NCBI GenBank assembly: GCA_017481395.1
Contig: JAFUPE010000065.1
Location: 1 to 7,659, forward strand
Source: Ruminococcus sp.
Lineage (GTDB): Bacteria; Bacillota_A; Clostridia; Oscillospirales; Acutalibacteraceae
Length of the DNA stretch: 7,659 bases
Reading direction: 5' to 3'
Part shown: positions 1-6,761 of the stretch, piece after piece
Layout: each line of letters starts with the position of its first letter
Position numbering within the stretch: position 1 is the stretch's first letter
Position numbers and translations under genes: made by a program
The notes under the pieces: generated by a model
Told to the model about the DNA's origin: nothing
Databases searched by the model: none
The model's input: the letters and a program-made list of their open reading frames with translations, nothing else

Positions 1-1862
1 GCTTCTTCCTGCTGTTTTTGCAGATTATTTAAAATCTCGGTAAGCTCAACTAATTTTTCATAGTCACTTATGACTTCTTCGCTCCCGAGCTTTGCTTCAG
101 TCTCAGCGATTTTTACGTCAAGCTCTTCGATAAGCTCCTCGGCTTTTCTAATAGCCGTCTGGCGTTTACGTTCTTTTGATTGTTCTTCTTTTCTAAGCTT
201 ATAATCATTAACCTTAGGCTTTTCTTCGGCTTTAGCTTCTGCAAAAGAAGCTGAGGCTTCCTTCTGTTTTTCGGCGTAATAATCGTAGTTACCTAAGTAT
301 TCTCTTACTCCGTCCTCTTTAAGCTCCAAAATTCGGGTAGCAAGCTTATTTATAAAGTAACGGTCGTGGCTGATTATAAGCATTGTGCCGTCATAATTTA
401 AAAGAGTATCCTCCAAAGCTTCGCGAGAGGCTGTGTCCAGATGGTTAGTAGGCTCGTCCAAAAGCAAGAAATTTGACCCTGCAAGAACTAATTTTAACAG
501 TGCAACTCTCGCCCTTTCTCCGCCCGAAAGAGTAGAAATTTTCTTTAACGCGTTATCACCTTTTAATAGAAAACGCCCTAAAACCGTTCTTATCTGAGTA
601 GTGCTCATATGAGGAAAAGCATCACTGATTTCCTCTACAGGAGTGTTGTCGGTATTAAGGTCTGCCTGCATCTGGTCAAAATAACCCATATCAACCCTTG
701 CGCCAAAGGTAAGCTCATCAAAATCCCCTTCATATTTCTTTGTGAGAATATTGAAGAGTGTTGTTTTACCTGTACCGTTGCCACCTAAGATAAACACCCT
801 TTCGCCCTTGCGAATGTGCATATCTATGTTTTTAAAAAGCACGTTACCGCCAAAGGCTTTGCTCATATTCTTTACAATAAGCACATCGTTGCCGCTTTCA
901 CGTTTAGGCTCAAGCTTAAAGCTGAGGGTTTCTTCCTCACCGTCAGGAGGCGTAAGCTGAGCTTTAATGCGGTCTGCTTCTTTCTGCTTACTGGCGGCGG
1001 TGATAAAGTTATGCTCTCTACCCCACCGCTTTTGCTGTTCAACTATGTCTTCGATTCGCTTGATTTCTCTGCTGTCGTTTATAAACTTACGGCGAATTGC
1101 CTCTTGTTCACGCTGTTTTTTCTCAATAAAGGCTGTGTAGTTACCTGTGTAGACTGTTGCCTTTTTATGGGCAAGCTCAATGGTTTTGTTGGTAACCGCA
1201 TCTAAAAAGTATCTGTCGTGGCTGACAATAAGAGCCGTACCCGAAAAATCCTTTATATACTGCTCAAGCCAGCGGACAGAGGTAATGTCGAGATGGTTTG
1301 TAGGTTCGTCTAAAAGCAAAATATCCGCACCGCTTAAAAGGAGCCTTGCCAAAGAAAGCTTACTTGCCTGACCGCCTGAAAGAGTACCGCTTTTGCGGCT
1401 CATATCCTCTTCTGAAAAACCTAAACCTAAAAGTGCAGCTTTCGCTCTGCTTTTGTAGGTTAAGCCACCTTGTCGCTCAAACTGCTCTAACAGTGCAGTT
1501 TGCTCGGCTATAAGGGTGTCTAAATTATCGCCTTTTTCTATTTCATGATTTAAAAAATCAAGACGGATTTCCATTTCTTTAAGGTGGTCAAAAACCGACA
1601 AAAGCTCTTCGTAAACACTTCTTTCGGGATGCTCCAGCACATGCTGATGCATATAGCCCACTTTTGCATCCTTTGCTGTAAAGACATCGCCTGTTGTGGG
1701 GCTCAGCTCGCCACTGAGGACTTTTAAGAGAGTTGTCTTGCCTGTGCCGTTGGAGCCGATAAATCCAACTTTGTCGCGTTTTTCAATATCAAAACTTACA
1801 TTCTCAAAAAGCACGCGCTCAATAAAGGTAACAGAAACATCTCTTACGCTGAGTATAGCCAA
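1..1862 (-). CDS. ABC-F family ATPase (translation-associated), 3' end cut by window
   Basis: A soluble tandem ATP-binding-cassette protein of the ABC-F family. Known members bind the ribosome and act on translation (EttA, Uup, YdiF, YfmR, antibiotic-resistance types). It has no membrane segments, so it is not a transporter. Visible in order: Walker A GSNGTGKTT (residues 36-44), signature LSGGQ (161-165), Walker B LLLDEPTNHLD with catalytic Glu186, and H-switch His215 in VSHDRYF. A charged linker of about 95 residues follows, then Walker A GGNGTGKTT (360-368), signature LSGGE (445-449) and Walker B with Glu470. Both sites look intact. About 620 codons are present, ending in a charged coiled-coil tail, so probably 10-25 codons lie beyond the window; the length then fits the 630-650-residue YdiF/Uup-like types. 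The start is TTG at 1862, with GGGAGG 8 bases upstream; a nearby ATG (1876-1878) is out of frame. It has its own promoter. The exact subfamily, and whether it confers resistance, cannot be told by eye. Confidence 0.95.
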   Translation of the reverse strand, partial: MAILSVRDVSVTFIERVLFENVSFDIEKRDKVGFIGSNGTGKTTLLKVLSGELSPTTGDVFTAKDAKVGYMHQHVLEHPERSVYEELLSVFDHLKEMEIRLDFLNHEIEKGDNLDTLIAEQTALLEQFERQGGLTYKSRAKAALLGLGFSEEDMSRKSGTLSGGQASKLSLARLLLSGADILLLDEPTNHLDITSVRWLEQYIKDFSGTALIVSHDRYFLDAVTNKTIELAHKKATVYTGNYTAFIEKKQREQEAIRRKFINDSREIKRIEDIVEQQKRWGREHNFITAASKQKEADRIKAQLTPPDGEEETLSFKLEPKRESGNDVLIVKNMSKAFGGNVLFKNIDMHIRKGERVFILGGNGTGKTTLFNILTKKYEGDFDELTFGARVDMGYFDQMQADLNTDNTPVEEISDAFPHMSTTQIRTVLGRFLLKGDNALKKISTLSGGERARVALLKLVLAGSNFLLLDEPTNHLDTASREALEDTLLNYDGTMLIISHDRYFINKLATRILELKEDGVREYLGNYDYYAEKQKEASASFAEAKAEEKPKVNDYKLRKEEQSKERKRQTAIRKAEELIEELDVKIAETEAKLGSEEVISDYEKLVELTEILNNLQKQQEE

Positions 1863-1870
1863 AATTTTCG

Positions 1871-1876
1871 CCTCCC
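1871..1876 (-). promoter_or_regulatory. Ribosome binding site fixing the TTG start of the ABC-F gene
   Basis: GGGAGG on the minus strand lies 8 bases before TTG at 1862. The only ATG close by (1876-1878) overlaps this site and is in another frame, so the TTG start is well supported. Confidence 0.8.
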
Positions 1877-1894
1877 ATAAAAATTTACCGATAA

Positions 1895-1923
1895 AGTATA
1901 TCACAAACCAAAGATTTTGTAAA
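1895..1923 (-). promoter_or_regulatory. Sigma-A-type promoter of the ABC-F gene
   Basis: On the minus strand the -35 box is TTTACA (1918-1923) and the -10 box TATACT (1895-1900), with exactly 17 bases between. TG one base before the -10 makes it an extended -10. The predicted start is near 1888, giving a leader of about 26 bases, too short for an attenuator before the gene. Confidence 0.8.
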
Positions 1924-1957
1924 CACGGCAAACCTCACCTTTTGACAAGACTAAAAA

Positions 1958-2962
1958 TCAATTTATTCGTTCGAAAACCCAATACACATCAAGATTAGGA
2001 GCACCATTATATTTGACTTCATACATTGTCATTAACATATTTTGCAATTCGTTGCTCCATGTATATTTCATCAAATAACTTATATCAGCGGCTCCATCTG
2101 CTTTAATAATAACTCCATCTAAAACATTCTCGTTATACGGTTGAAAATATGTATAACTAAAATTCAAAGTTTCAACATCATTGTAACCATAAATAAAATC
2201 AAATTCACCTGTTCCGTCTCCTCTAAATTCGATTTCCCAAGTGACCGAGCCTATAGGTGCAGCTACTCCTATTCCTGTGTCACTCCATTTTCCTATAAAA
2301 TTTTTATTAATTACAGGCTTTGTAGCAATCGGCTCAGTTATTATTGCTAAGGGTTCTTCTGAAAACTCACACTCTTCGTTAAACTCAATTGTATTTAATA
2401 TATCTATAACTTCTTCTCGCATTTTTTTATATTCCAACATCGTTTCTTCAGTAAATCTAACATCGGAAGGATAACGAACCACCACGTTAAACTGACCTAT
2501 CCTGTAAACAGACACACTTCCTAAAACTTCATGAGGATATCTAGTATAATCATCATCCAAGTTCAATAAACTTATATGGAACAGATCTCCGTATACACCA
2601 GCATCCTTACTATCTTTATGATAAAAACTTAATGTATGTCTTACATATTCATTAGTGTATTCTTCATAGCTACACTTATCGTACCAATCATAAGGAACAG
2701 ACAATGTATAAAATTCTGTCTTAACAGATACAAAATCAGTAGCATCCGTAGTTTCAGTAACAACTGTACTTTCTACTTCGTTTGTTCCAGTTGAAACCAC
2801 ACTATCTGTATTTATATCTGTTTTCAATCCATCTTTACCCTCAGTTACAATAGCTGTTGATTCATTTTTTATTGTATCAATTTGATCATTACAACCATTA
2901 ACTATAAATAAAGAAAAAATTAATATAATTGCAAGCACACTCTTTCTTAATACTCTTTTCAT
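1958..2962 (-). CDS. Orphan lipoprotein with lipocalin-like C-terminal half
   Basis: A 334-residue secreted lipoprotein of unknown function. The first 23 residues form a type II signal peptide (MKRVLRK, then a hydrophobic run) ending in lipobox VNGC, so Cys24 should be lipid-modified and the protein held on the outer face of the membrane. Residues 25-75 are a Ser/Thr/Glu-rich linker. Residues 76-195 form an alpha/beta-looking region (TEFYTLSVPYDWY near 82-94) ending in a helix. Residues 196-222 are a second acidic, Pro-containing linker. Residues 223-334 begin GKWSDTG and continue with WEIEFRGDGTGEF, the pattern of small lipocalin-like beta-barrel domains; that assignment is by pattern only. 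AAGGGGGA 8 bases before the ATG supports the start. The gene is visibly more AT-rich than its neighbours, has its own promoter, and no hairpin terminator follows it, so transcription may run on toward the ABC-F gene. I do not recognise a named family for the whole protein. Confidence 0.88.
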   Translation of the reverse strand: MKRVLRKSVLAIILIFSLFIVNGCNDQIDTIKNESTAIVTEGKDGLKTDINTDSVVSTGTNEVESTVVTETTDATDFVSVKTEFYTLSVPYDWYDKCSYEEYTNEYVRHTLSFYHKDSKDAGVYGDLFHISLLNLDDDYTRYPHEVLGSVSVYRIGQFNVVVRYPSDVRFTEETMLEYKKMREEVIDILNTIEFNEECEFSEEPLAIITEPIATKPVINKNFIGKWSDTGIGVAAPIGSVTWEIEFRGDGTGEFDFIYGYNDVETLNFSYTYFQPYNENVLDGVIIKADGAADISYLMKYTWSNELQNMLMTMYEVKYNGAPNLDVYWVFERIN

Positions 2963-3070
2963 TCTAATATTCCCCCTTAAAATTTTCTAAAAATATTAAT
3001 TTATTTGAGCACAATCAAGAGATTGTATATGATAATAAGTTTTTAATGAACTCTCTGCTTTCAGCTTTTA

Positions 3071-3099
3071 ATTGTATCATAAATAAGCATAAATAACAA
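3071..3099 (-). promoter_or_regulatory. Sigma-A-type promoter of the lipoprotein gene
   Basis: Minus-strand -35 TTGTTA (3094-3099) and -10 TACAAT (3071-3076) are separated by 17 bases, with TG one base before the -10. The -35 starts right beside the fucO terminator stem. The leader to the ATG at 2962 is about 100 bases. It contains a 6-bp hairpin, ACAATC/GATTGT with a 4-base loop (3011-3026), and no recognised riboswitch. Confidence 0.7.
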
Positions 3100-3100
3100 C

Positions 3101-3130
3101 AAAACTCCCCACATAAGTGCAGGGAGTTTT
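3101..3130 (-). terminator. Rho-independent terminator of fucO, probably bidirectional
   Basis: AAAACTCCC and GGGAGTTTT form a perfect 9-bp stem around a 12-base loop, 12 bases after the fucO stop codon. On the minus strand it is followed by the T-rich GTTGTTATTT. On the plus strand the right arm runs into six Ts, so it could stop transcription from either side. Confidence 0.85.
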
Positions 3131-3141
3131 TTATACCTGTA

Positions 3142-4290
3142 TTACATCAGCTTAAGATAAAGTTCTTTGATTTCCTCTACGCTTGTATCTCTGGGGTTGC
3201 CGGGACGGCAGGCATCGTCAAAGGCTGACTGGGAAAGGAAGTCGATGTCCTCTGCCTTTACGATTTCTTTAAGGTCTGCAGGAATGCCTACATCAGCCGA
3301 CAGCTTCTTAACCGCATCAATGGCGGCTTTACGTGCCTCGTCAAGGGTCATATCGGCTACACCCTCAACACCCATAGCCTTTGCAATATCTCTGTACTTC
3401 TCGCCTGTATCAGGAGCGTTATATTCCATAACAGTAGGCAGAATAATTGCATTTGCAACACCATGAGGTGTATCGTAAAGTGCACCCAAGGGATGAGCCA
3501 TAGAGTGAACAATGCCTAAACCTACGTTACTAAATCCCATACCGGCAACATACTGACCTAAAGCCATACCCTCTCTGCCCTCGTCGGTGCCTTCAACTGC
3601 ACCGCGAAGAGACTTAGCGATTATCTCGATAGCCTTAAGGTGGAACATATCGCTCATTTCCCAAGCACCCTTAGTAATGTAACCCTCAATGGCATGGGTA
3701 AGTGCATCCATACCTGTGGCGGCGGTAAGACCCTTTGGCATCGAAGCCATCATATCGGGGTCAACAACAGCAACAACGGGAATGTCGTGAACGTCAACGC
3801 AAACCATTTTACGGTTAAGCTCAGCATCGGTGATAACGTAGTTGATAGTTACCTCTGCGGCTGTGCCTGCTGTAGTAGGAACAGCGATAATTGGCGTACA
3901 CTTACTCTTTGTAGGAGCTACACCCTCAAGACTTTTAACATCTGCAAACTCGGGATTTTCGATAATAATGCCGATTGCCTTGGCAGTATCCATAGAAGAG
4001 CCGCCGCCGATTGCAACAATACAGTCAGCTTTACTTGCTTTAAAAGCCTCTACGCCGTTTTGCACATTTTCAATGGTGGGATTTGGCTTTATGTCGCTGA
4101 AAATTTCATAAGCAATATCAGCACCGTCTAAAATATCGGTAACCTTTTTGGTAATATTAAGCTTAACAAGGTCAGGGTCAGAGCAGACGAAAGCCTTTTT
4201 AAAGCCCCTTGCCTTAATCTCGGTTGCAATTTCATTAATTGCACCCTTGCCATGGTAGCTTGTCTCGTTAAGTACAAATCTGTTTGCCAT
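3142..4290 (-). CDS. fucO: Lactaldehyde reductase / L-1,2-propanediol oxidoreductase (FucO), iron-dependent
   Basis: An iron-containing group III alcohol dehydrogenase. FucO reversibly reduces L-lactaldehyde to L-1,2-propanediol with NADH in the cytoplasm, the step that regenerates NAD+ when fucose or rhamnose is fermented. From memory the protein matches E. coli FucO closely along its whole length: MANRxxLNET at the N-terminus, AIGGGSSMDTAKAIG (93-107), VPTTAGTAAEVTINYVITD (137-155), HAIEGYIT (199-206), GQYVAGMGFSNVGLG (245-259). The predicted iron ligands are present: Asp195, His199, His262 and His276. Asp38 occupies the position that favours NAD over NADP. An in-frame ATG at 4296 would add two residues, but AGGAG sits only 2 bases before it and 8 bases before the ATG at 4290. 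The latter gives 382 residues, starting like E. coli FucO. It is flanked by its own promoter and terminator, and no fucose, rhamnose or propanediol genes lie nearby, so it may serve as a general fermentative alcohol dehydrogenase. Activity on related short diols or aldehydes cannot be excluded. Confidence 0.95.
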   Translation of the reverse strand: MANRFVLNETSYHGKGAINEIATEIKARGFKKAFVCSDPDLVKLNITKKVTDILDGADIAYEIFSDIKPNPTIENVQNGVEAFKASKADCIVAIGGGSSMDTAKAIGIIIENPEFADVKSLEGVAPTKSKCTPIIAVPTTAGTAAEVTINYVITDAELNRKMVCVDVHDIPVVAVVDPDMMASMPKGLTAATGMDALTHAIEGYITKGAWEMSDMFHLKAIEIIAKSLRGAVEGTDEGREGMALGQYVAGMGFSNVGLGIVHSMAHPLGALYDTPHGVANAIILPTVMEYNAPDTGEKYRDIAKAMGVEGVADMTLDEARKAAIDAVKKLSADVGIPADLKEIVKAEDIDFLSQSAFDDACRPGNPRDTSVEEIKELYLKLM

Positions 4291-4298
4291 AATCATTT

Positions 4299-4303
4299 CT
4301 CCT
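4299..4303 (-). promoter_or_regulatory. Ribosome binding site deciding the fucO start
   Basis: AGGAG lies 8 bases before the ATG at 4290 and only 2 bases before the in-frame ATG at 4296, so the downstream ATG is the better start. Confidence 0.75.
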
Positions 4304-4332
4304 TTGGTATAAAAATTTTAGTATCTTTAATA

Positions 4333-4361
4333 ATTTTATACAAATTCTACGCCAAAGTCAA
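4333..4361 (-). promoter_or_regulatory. Sigma-A-type promoter of fucO
   Basis: Minus-strand -35 TTGACT (4356-4361) and -10 TAAAAT (4333-4338) have 17 bases between them. This is the closest match to the -35 consensus in the window and suggests good constitutive expression. The predicted start is near 4326, leaving a leader of about 36 bases. I saw no clear Rex, catabolite or sugar-regulator operator. Confidence 0.75.
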
Positions 4362-4384
4362 TTATTTTATGTTAAATTTCATCA

Positions 4385-5248
4385 TCAAGAGCACACAAGC
4401 TCTACCAAAATAACCTCGGGGCGGTTATTAAATCTAAAGGGAAACAGGCTGTTGCCGATACCTCGGCTTACTATCATATCAGTATGTCCGTCAGTATAAA
4501 GTCCCGAATCATACTCAGGGAAAAGCCACTGGTTAGGGGCATAAAGTCCCCCAACAAAAGGCAGTCTAAACTGACCGCCATGAGCATGTCCGCTTAAAAC
4601 CAAATCAACATCATAATCTGTATAAACCTCAAAAAGCTCTGGTCGGTGAGACAACAGCAAATTGTAGCCTTCCGTATCCGTAACAAGCTCACCGAGGTGA
4701 TGTCTCATAACTCCCGCTGTGTCGCCGAAAAGATAATCTGTCTCGAACCCGGGGTCGGACACACCAATAATATTAATGCTATCGTCTTCCCTGCTTAGAG
4801 ATACAGCTTTATTCTCAAGCACCACCACCCCGATTTCGTCAAACGCCTCTAAAAGCTCAGCATAGTCATCAGGAACTCGTTGCTCGTGATTTCCGTTTAC
4901 ATAGTAGCATGGTGCAATCTTTTGGGCATTCTCAGCAAAACTAATTGCAATGTCTGCATCCGGGTGGTGAGAGTCTATCAGGTCGCCTGTTATGGCAATT
5001 ATATCGGGTTGGGATTTTTCCAATATAGAAATCAGCTTTTCGTTATCCTCGCCAAATTCGTCATTATGCAAATCCGACACATGAGCCACGCGAAATCCAT
5101 CGAAGCTGTCGGGGAGCTTATGACTGCTAACGGTAATTTCGTTAAGTTCAATAGCCTTGTTACCCCACGCAACGTAGATAACCAAAGCAACAAAAAATAC
5201 AAAAAGAACAGAAAATATAATTAACAGCCGTTTTTTCGTTTTAGTCAT
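4385..5248 (-). CDS. Membrane-anchored calcineurin-like metallophosphoesterase (YkuE/YaeI-like)
   Basis: A two-metal phosphoesterase held at the membrane by an N-terminal helix. After a basic start (MTKTKKR), residues 8-28 are an uncleaved membrane anchor, followed by the catalytic domain outside the cytoplasm. The metal-binding motifs are complete and in order: DxH in VSDLHN (Asp59, His61), GDLID (Asp89), GNHE (Asn120, His121), SHRPE (His201) and GHAHGGQ (His221, His223). Layout and 287-residue length fit the YkuE/YaeI group of envelope phosphoesterases; some relatives act on lipid or cell-wall phosphodiesters, but the substrate here is unknown. The start is set at ATG 5248 because GGTGA lies 5 bases upstream. 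A GTG at 5257 in the same frame would add three residues and coincides with the predicted transcription start, so a leaderless GTG start is possible. It has its own promoter, and no hairpin terminator is visible between it and fucO. Confidence 0.93.
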   Translation of the reverse strand: MTKTKKRLLIIFSVLFVFFVALVIYVAWGNKAIELNEITVSSHKLPDSFDGFRVAHVSDLHNDEFGEDNEKLISILEKSQPDIIAITGDLIDSHHPDADIAISFAENAQKIAPCYYVNGNHEQRVPDDYAELLEAFDEIGVVVLENKAVSLSREDDSINIIGVSDPGFETDYLFGDTAGVMRHHLGELVTDTEGYNLLLSHRPELFEVYTDYDVDLVLSGHAHGGQFRLPFVGGLYAPNQWLFPEYDSGLYTDGHTDMIVSRGIGNSLFPFRFNNRPEVILVELVCS

Positions 5249-5264
5249 TATTATCACCGTTTAT

Positions 5265-5293
5265 ATTTTATCACAGTCTTAAATCTTGTGCAA
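5265..5293 (-). promoter_or_regulatory. Sigma-A-type promoter of the metallophosphoesterase gene
   Basis: Minus-strand -35 TTGCAC (5288-5293) and -10 TAAAAT (5265-5270) are 17 bases apart, with TG one base before the -10. The predicted transcription start is near 5258, only about 10 bases before the ATG, so the messenger would begin at its own ribosome binding site. Confidence 0.7.
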
Positions 5294-5296
5294 CGA

Positions 5297-5328
5297 CAAA
5301 AGCCCCGAGATTAACTCAGGGACTTTTG
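5297..5328 (-). terminator. Terminator of the sigma factor / membrane protein operon
   Basis: CAAAAGTCCCTGAG and CTCGGGGCTTTTG on the minus strand form a stem of about 13 bp with one G-U pair and one bulged base, around a TTAAT loop, 7 bases after the stop codon at 5336. The four Ts lie inside the stem base and the tail after it is only weakly T-rich. The promoter of the next gene starts 3 bases beyond the stem. Confidence 0.75.
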
Positions 5329-5335
5329 ACCGGCT

Positions 5336-6133
5336 TTAGTTTCTATTCTCTATTTCTTTCATTATCTTTACATCCAAACTTGAGGGAATTTCTATATCGG
5401 TGTTTATAATAAGATGCTCCAGCTCCTTTACCGAAAGCTTTGAATACACATTTACCGTTACACCCTCGTTTGTTTGCAAGGCATATCTTTTCTTTTGTCT
5501 GACTATGGTCACAAGGCAGATTAAACTAAGTAAAAAAGAAACAGCAACAGCTACATATATAAAATACGATGGTGACGCCTTTTCCACTGTGTAAACTACG
5601 GAAGGCAAATCTTTAGCTAAAGATATATCAGTAGTTACTATGCCATCTGTATATTCTACTGTAAAAATGTCGCCATACTGTTCTTTGAGCTCCTCGAGCT
5701 TTTCATTTACTTTAGGGTCATTACGTTTGCTTTTAAGTATTCCCAACTCTATACGGTTTTGGTCATCAAGAAAAGCGGCATAAGACAAACCGAGTTCCTG
5801 AAAAGTTTCTTTACTAAAGCTATACTGCACACCGATAAGGTAATTTCGGCTATATTCGCCGTAGGTAAAGGTAACAGACGTATCATCTTCGATTAAATCA
5901 AGTATTTCCTGTTTACCATTATTTCCTTCTTCGGTATCAAGAACGGATACAACAAGATTATTAAGGCTTCCTGTTTCTGTCCAAACTCCGCAAAACCAAT
6001 CAGGGTAAGCGTCGTTTTCTGCCCAGTAGTTATTAAGGTCTTTCATTTTTTTAAATTCTCCTGTTGCGGCGGTATTCACAGCAAAAGCTCCTACCAAAAC
6101 AACCACAATTAACAATGAAGCTATCTTTCTCAT
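5336..6133 (-). CDS. Signal-peptide, single-pass membrane protein; probable partner of the ECF sigma factor
   Basis: A 265-residue protein I cannot assign to a named family. Residues 1-22 look like a cleavable signal peptide (MRKIASLLIVVVLVGAFA). Residues 24-188 form an extracytoplasmic domain with YPDWFCGVWTETG (43-55) and YGEYSRNYL (91-99), ending in a charged helix near 140-152. Residues 190-211 are a membrane helix followed by RQKKR, placing the last 50 or so residues in the cytoplasm. This is type I topology. The ATG overlaps the sigma factor stop codon as ATGA, and GGAGGTG lies 4 bases upstream, so the two are translationally coupled. Genes in this position usually encode anti-sigma factors or sensors of the same signal. 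Those usually have a cytoplasmic N-terminal sigma-binding domain, often with a zinc motif; here the only candidate is the C-terminal tail (SKLSVKELEHLI near 231-242), and there is no zinc motif. The partner role is inferred from position and topology only. Confidence 0.9.
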   Translation of the reverse strand: MRKIASLLIVVVLVGAFAVNTAATGEFKKMKDLNNYWAENDAYPDWFCGVWTETGSLNNLVVSVLDTEEGNNGKQEILDLIEDDTSVTFTYGEYSRNYLIGVQYSFSKETFQELGLSYAAFLDDQNRIELGILKSKRNDPKVNEKLEELKEQYGDIFTVEYTDGIVTTDISLAKDLPSVVYTVEKASPSYFIYVAVAVSFLLSLICLVTIVRQKKRYALQTNEGVTVNVYSKLSVKELEHLIINTDIEIPSSLDVKIMKEIENRN

Positions 6134-6648
6134 AAGGCACCTCCGTCTAATATTTCCCGTAGGGTTTTCAAAGCCTTGCGGTAACTTCTGAATGTAGCCG
6201 ACAACGATAATCCTGTAATAAAAGCAATTTCGCTAAACGTAAGTCCGCCGTTTAAATGAAGTGTCACAACCTGTCGCTGAATATCGGTAAGCTTTTTCAT
6301 CGCCACATCTAAATCCAAACGTAAGACAATTTCATCACAGGTGTCGTCAGCCGTAAGCTCTACGTCGTCAATACTAAGGCTTTGCTTTTTTCTCAGAGCA
6401 TCAATGGAAAGATTGCGTGCAATCTTAAAAATCCATGCTCTGGTGTTTTTAACAGAGGAATCGGGCGGTGAAAAAAAGAGCTTTACAAACACCTCCTGTG
6501 TGATATCCTCCGCGGTCTGGATATCGCCCACAATACGGCACACAACAGTAAACACGGGCTTTTTATATTCGTTAAATATATACGTAAATGCTTCCTTGTC
6601 GCCATTTCTGACTTTTTCGAAGTGTTCGCGAATATCTGCTTCTTTCAT
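6130..6648 (-). CDS. ECF-type RNA polymerase sigma factor (sigma-70 family)
   Basis: A 172-residue extracytoplasmic-function sigma factor that would direct RNA polymerase to a small regulon, probably in response to an envelope signal. Region 2 spans about residues 8-88: FTYIFNEYKKPVF (21-33), the core-binding DITQEVFVKLF (48-58) and the -10-recognising AWIFKIARNLSIDALRK (71-87). After a short acidic linker comes region 4, about 118-166: LTDIQRQVVTLHLNGGLTFS followed by EIAFITGLSLSATFRSYRKAL, the -35-binding helix-turn-helix. Length is normal and there is no extra C-terminal domain. An in-frame ATG at 6666 is rejected because AAAGGAGG lies downstream of it and 7 bases before the ATG at 6648. 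The gene overlaps the membrane protein gene by 4 bases. The upstream region holds no convincing autoregulatory ECF promoter: a TGAAGC and a CGTC occur, but 21 bases apart instead of about 16. Confidence 0.95.
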   Translation of the reverse strand: MKEADIREHFEKVRNGDKEAFTYIFNEYKKPVFTVVCRIVGDIQTAEDITQEVFVKLFFSPPDSSVKNTRAWIFKIARNLSIDALRKKQSLSIDDVELTADDTCDEIVLRLDLDVAMKKLTDIQRQVVTLHLNGGLTFSEIAFITGLSLSATFRSYRKALKTLREILDGGAL

Positions 6649-6655
6649 GGCTATT

Positions 6656-6663
6656 CCTCCTTT
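6656..6663 (-). promoter_or_regulatory. Ribosome binding site deciding the sigma factor start
   Basis: AAAGGAGG is 7 bases before ATG 6648, while the in-frame ATG at 6666 lies upstream of it. The translated protein should therefore begin MKEADI. Confidence 0.85.
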
Positions 6664-6714
6664 CATTTACTATGACGATTTAAAGCTTGCGTTTTTTCGC
6701 TTCATCTTAATTTT

Positions 6715-6720
6715 ATTTTA
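6715..6720 (-). promoter_or_regulatory. Possible extended -10 promoter of the sigma factor operon
   Basis: TAAAAT preceded by TGT on the minus strand fits an extended -10 box about 66 bases before the sigma factor start. The 17-base-spaced -35 position (TTTTTG) falls inside the preceding terminator and is poor. This is the best housekeeping candidate seen, but it is weak. Confidence 0.3.
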
Positions 6721-6727
6721 ACATAAA

Positions 6728-6753
6728 AAGCTGTCCCCAAAAAGAGACAGCTT
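6728..6753 (-). terminator. Terminator of the cysteine-rich protein gene
   Basis: On the minus strand AAGCTGTCTC pairs with GGGACAGCTT (10 bp, one G-U pair) around a TTTTTG loop. The T run of the stem base continues as TTTTTATGTT. It starts 8 bases after the stop codon at 6762. Confidence 0.9.
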
Positions 6754-6761
6754 AAAAAGAT

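Noticed and set aside
742..1371. Plus-strand open frames of 63-129 codons opposite the ABC-F gene
   Set aside because: They lie antisense to a gene with complete ABC-F motifs, lack good ribosome binding sites and give low-complexity proteins; they are shadows.
3640..4131. 163-codon plus-strand frame opposite fucO
   Set aside because: Antisense to a gene with full-length FucO similarity; its cysteine- and asparagine-rich product is typical of a shadow frame.
4291..4384. Rex or catabolite-repression operator upstream of fucO
   Set aside because: No sequence close to TTGTTAA-N4-TTAACAA or to a cre palindrome is present.
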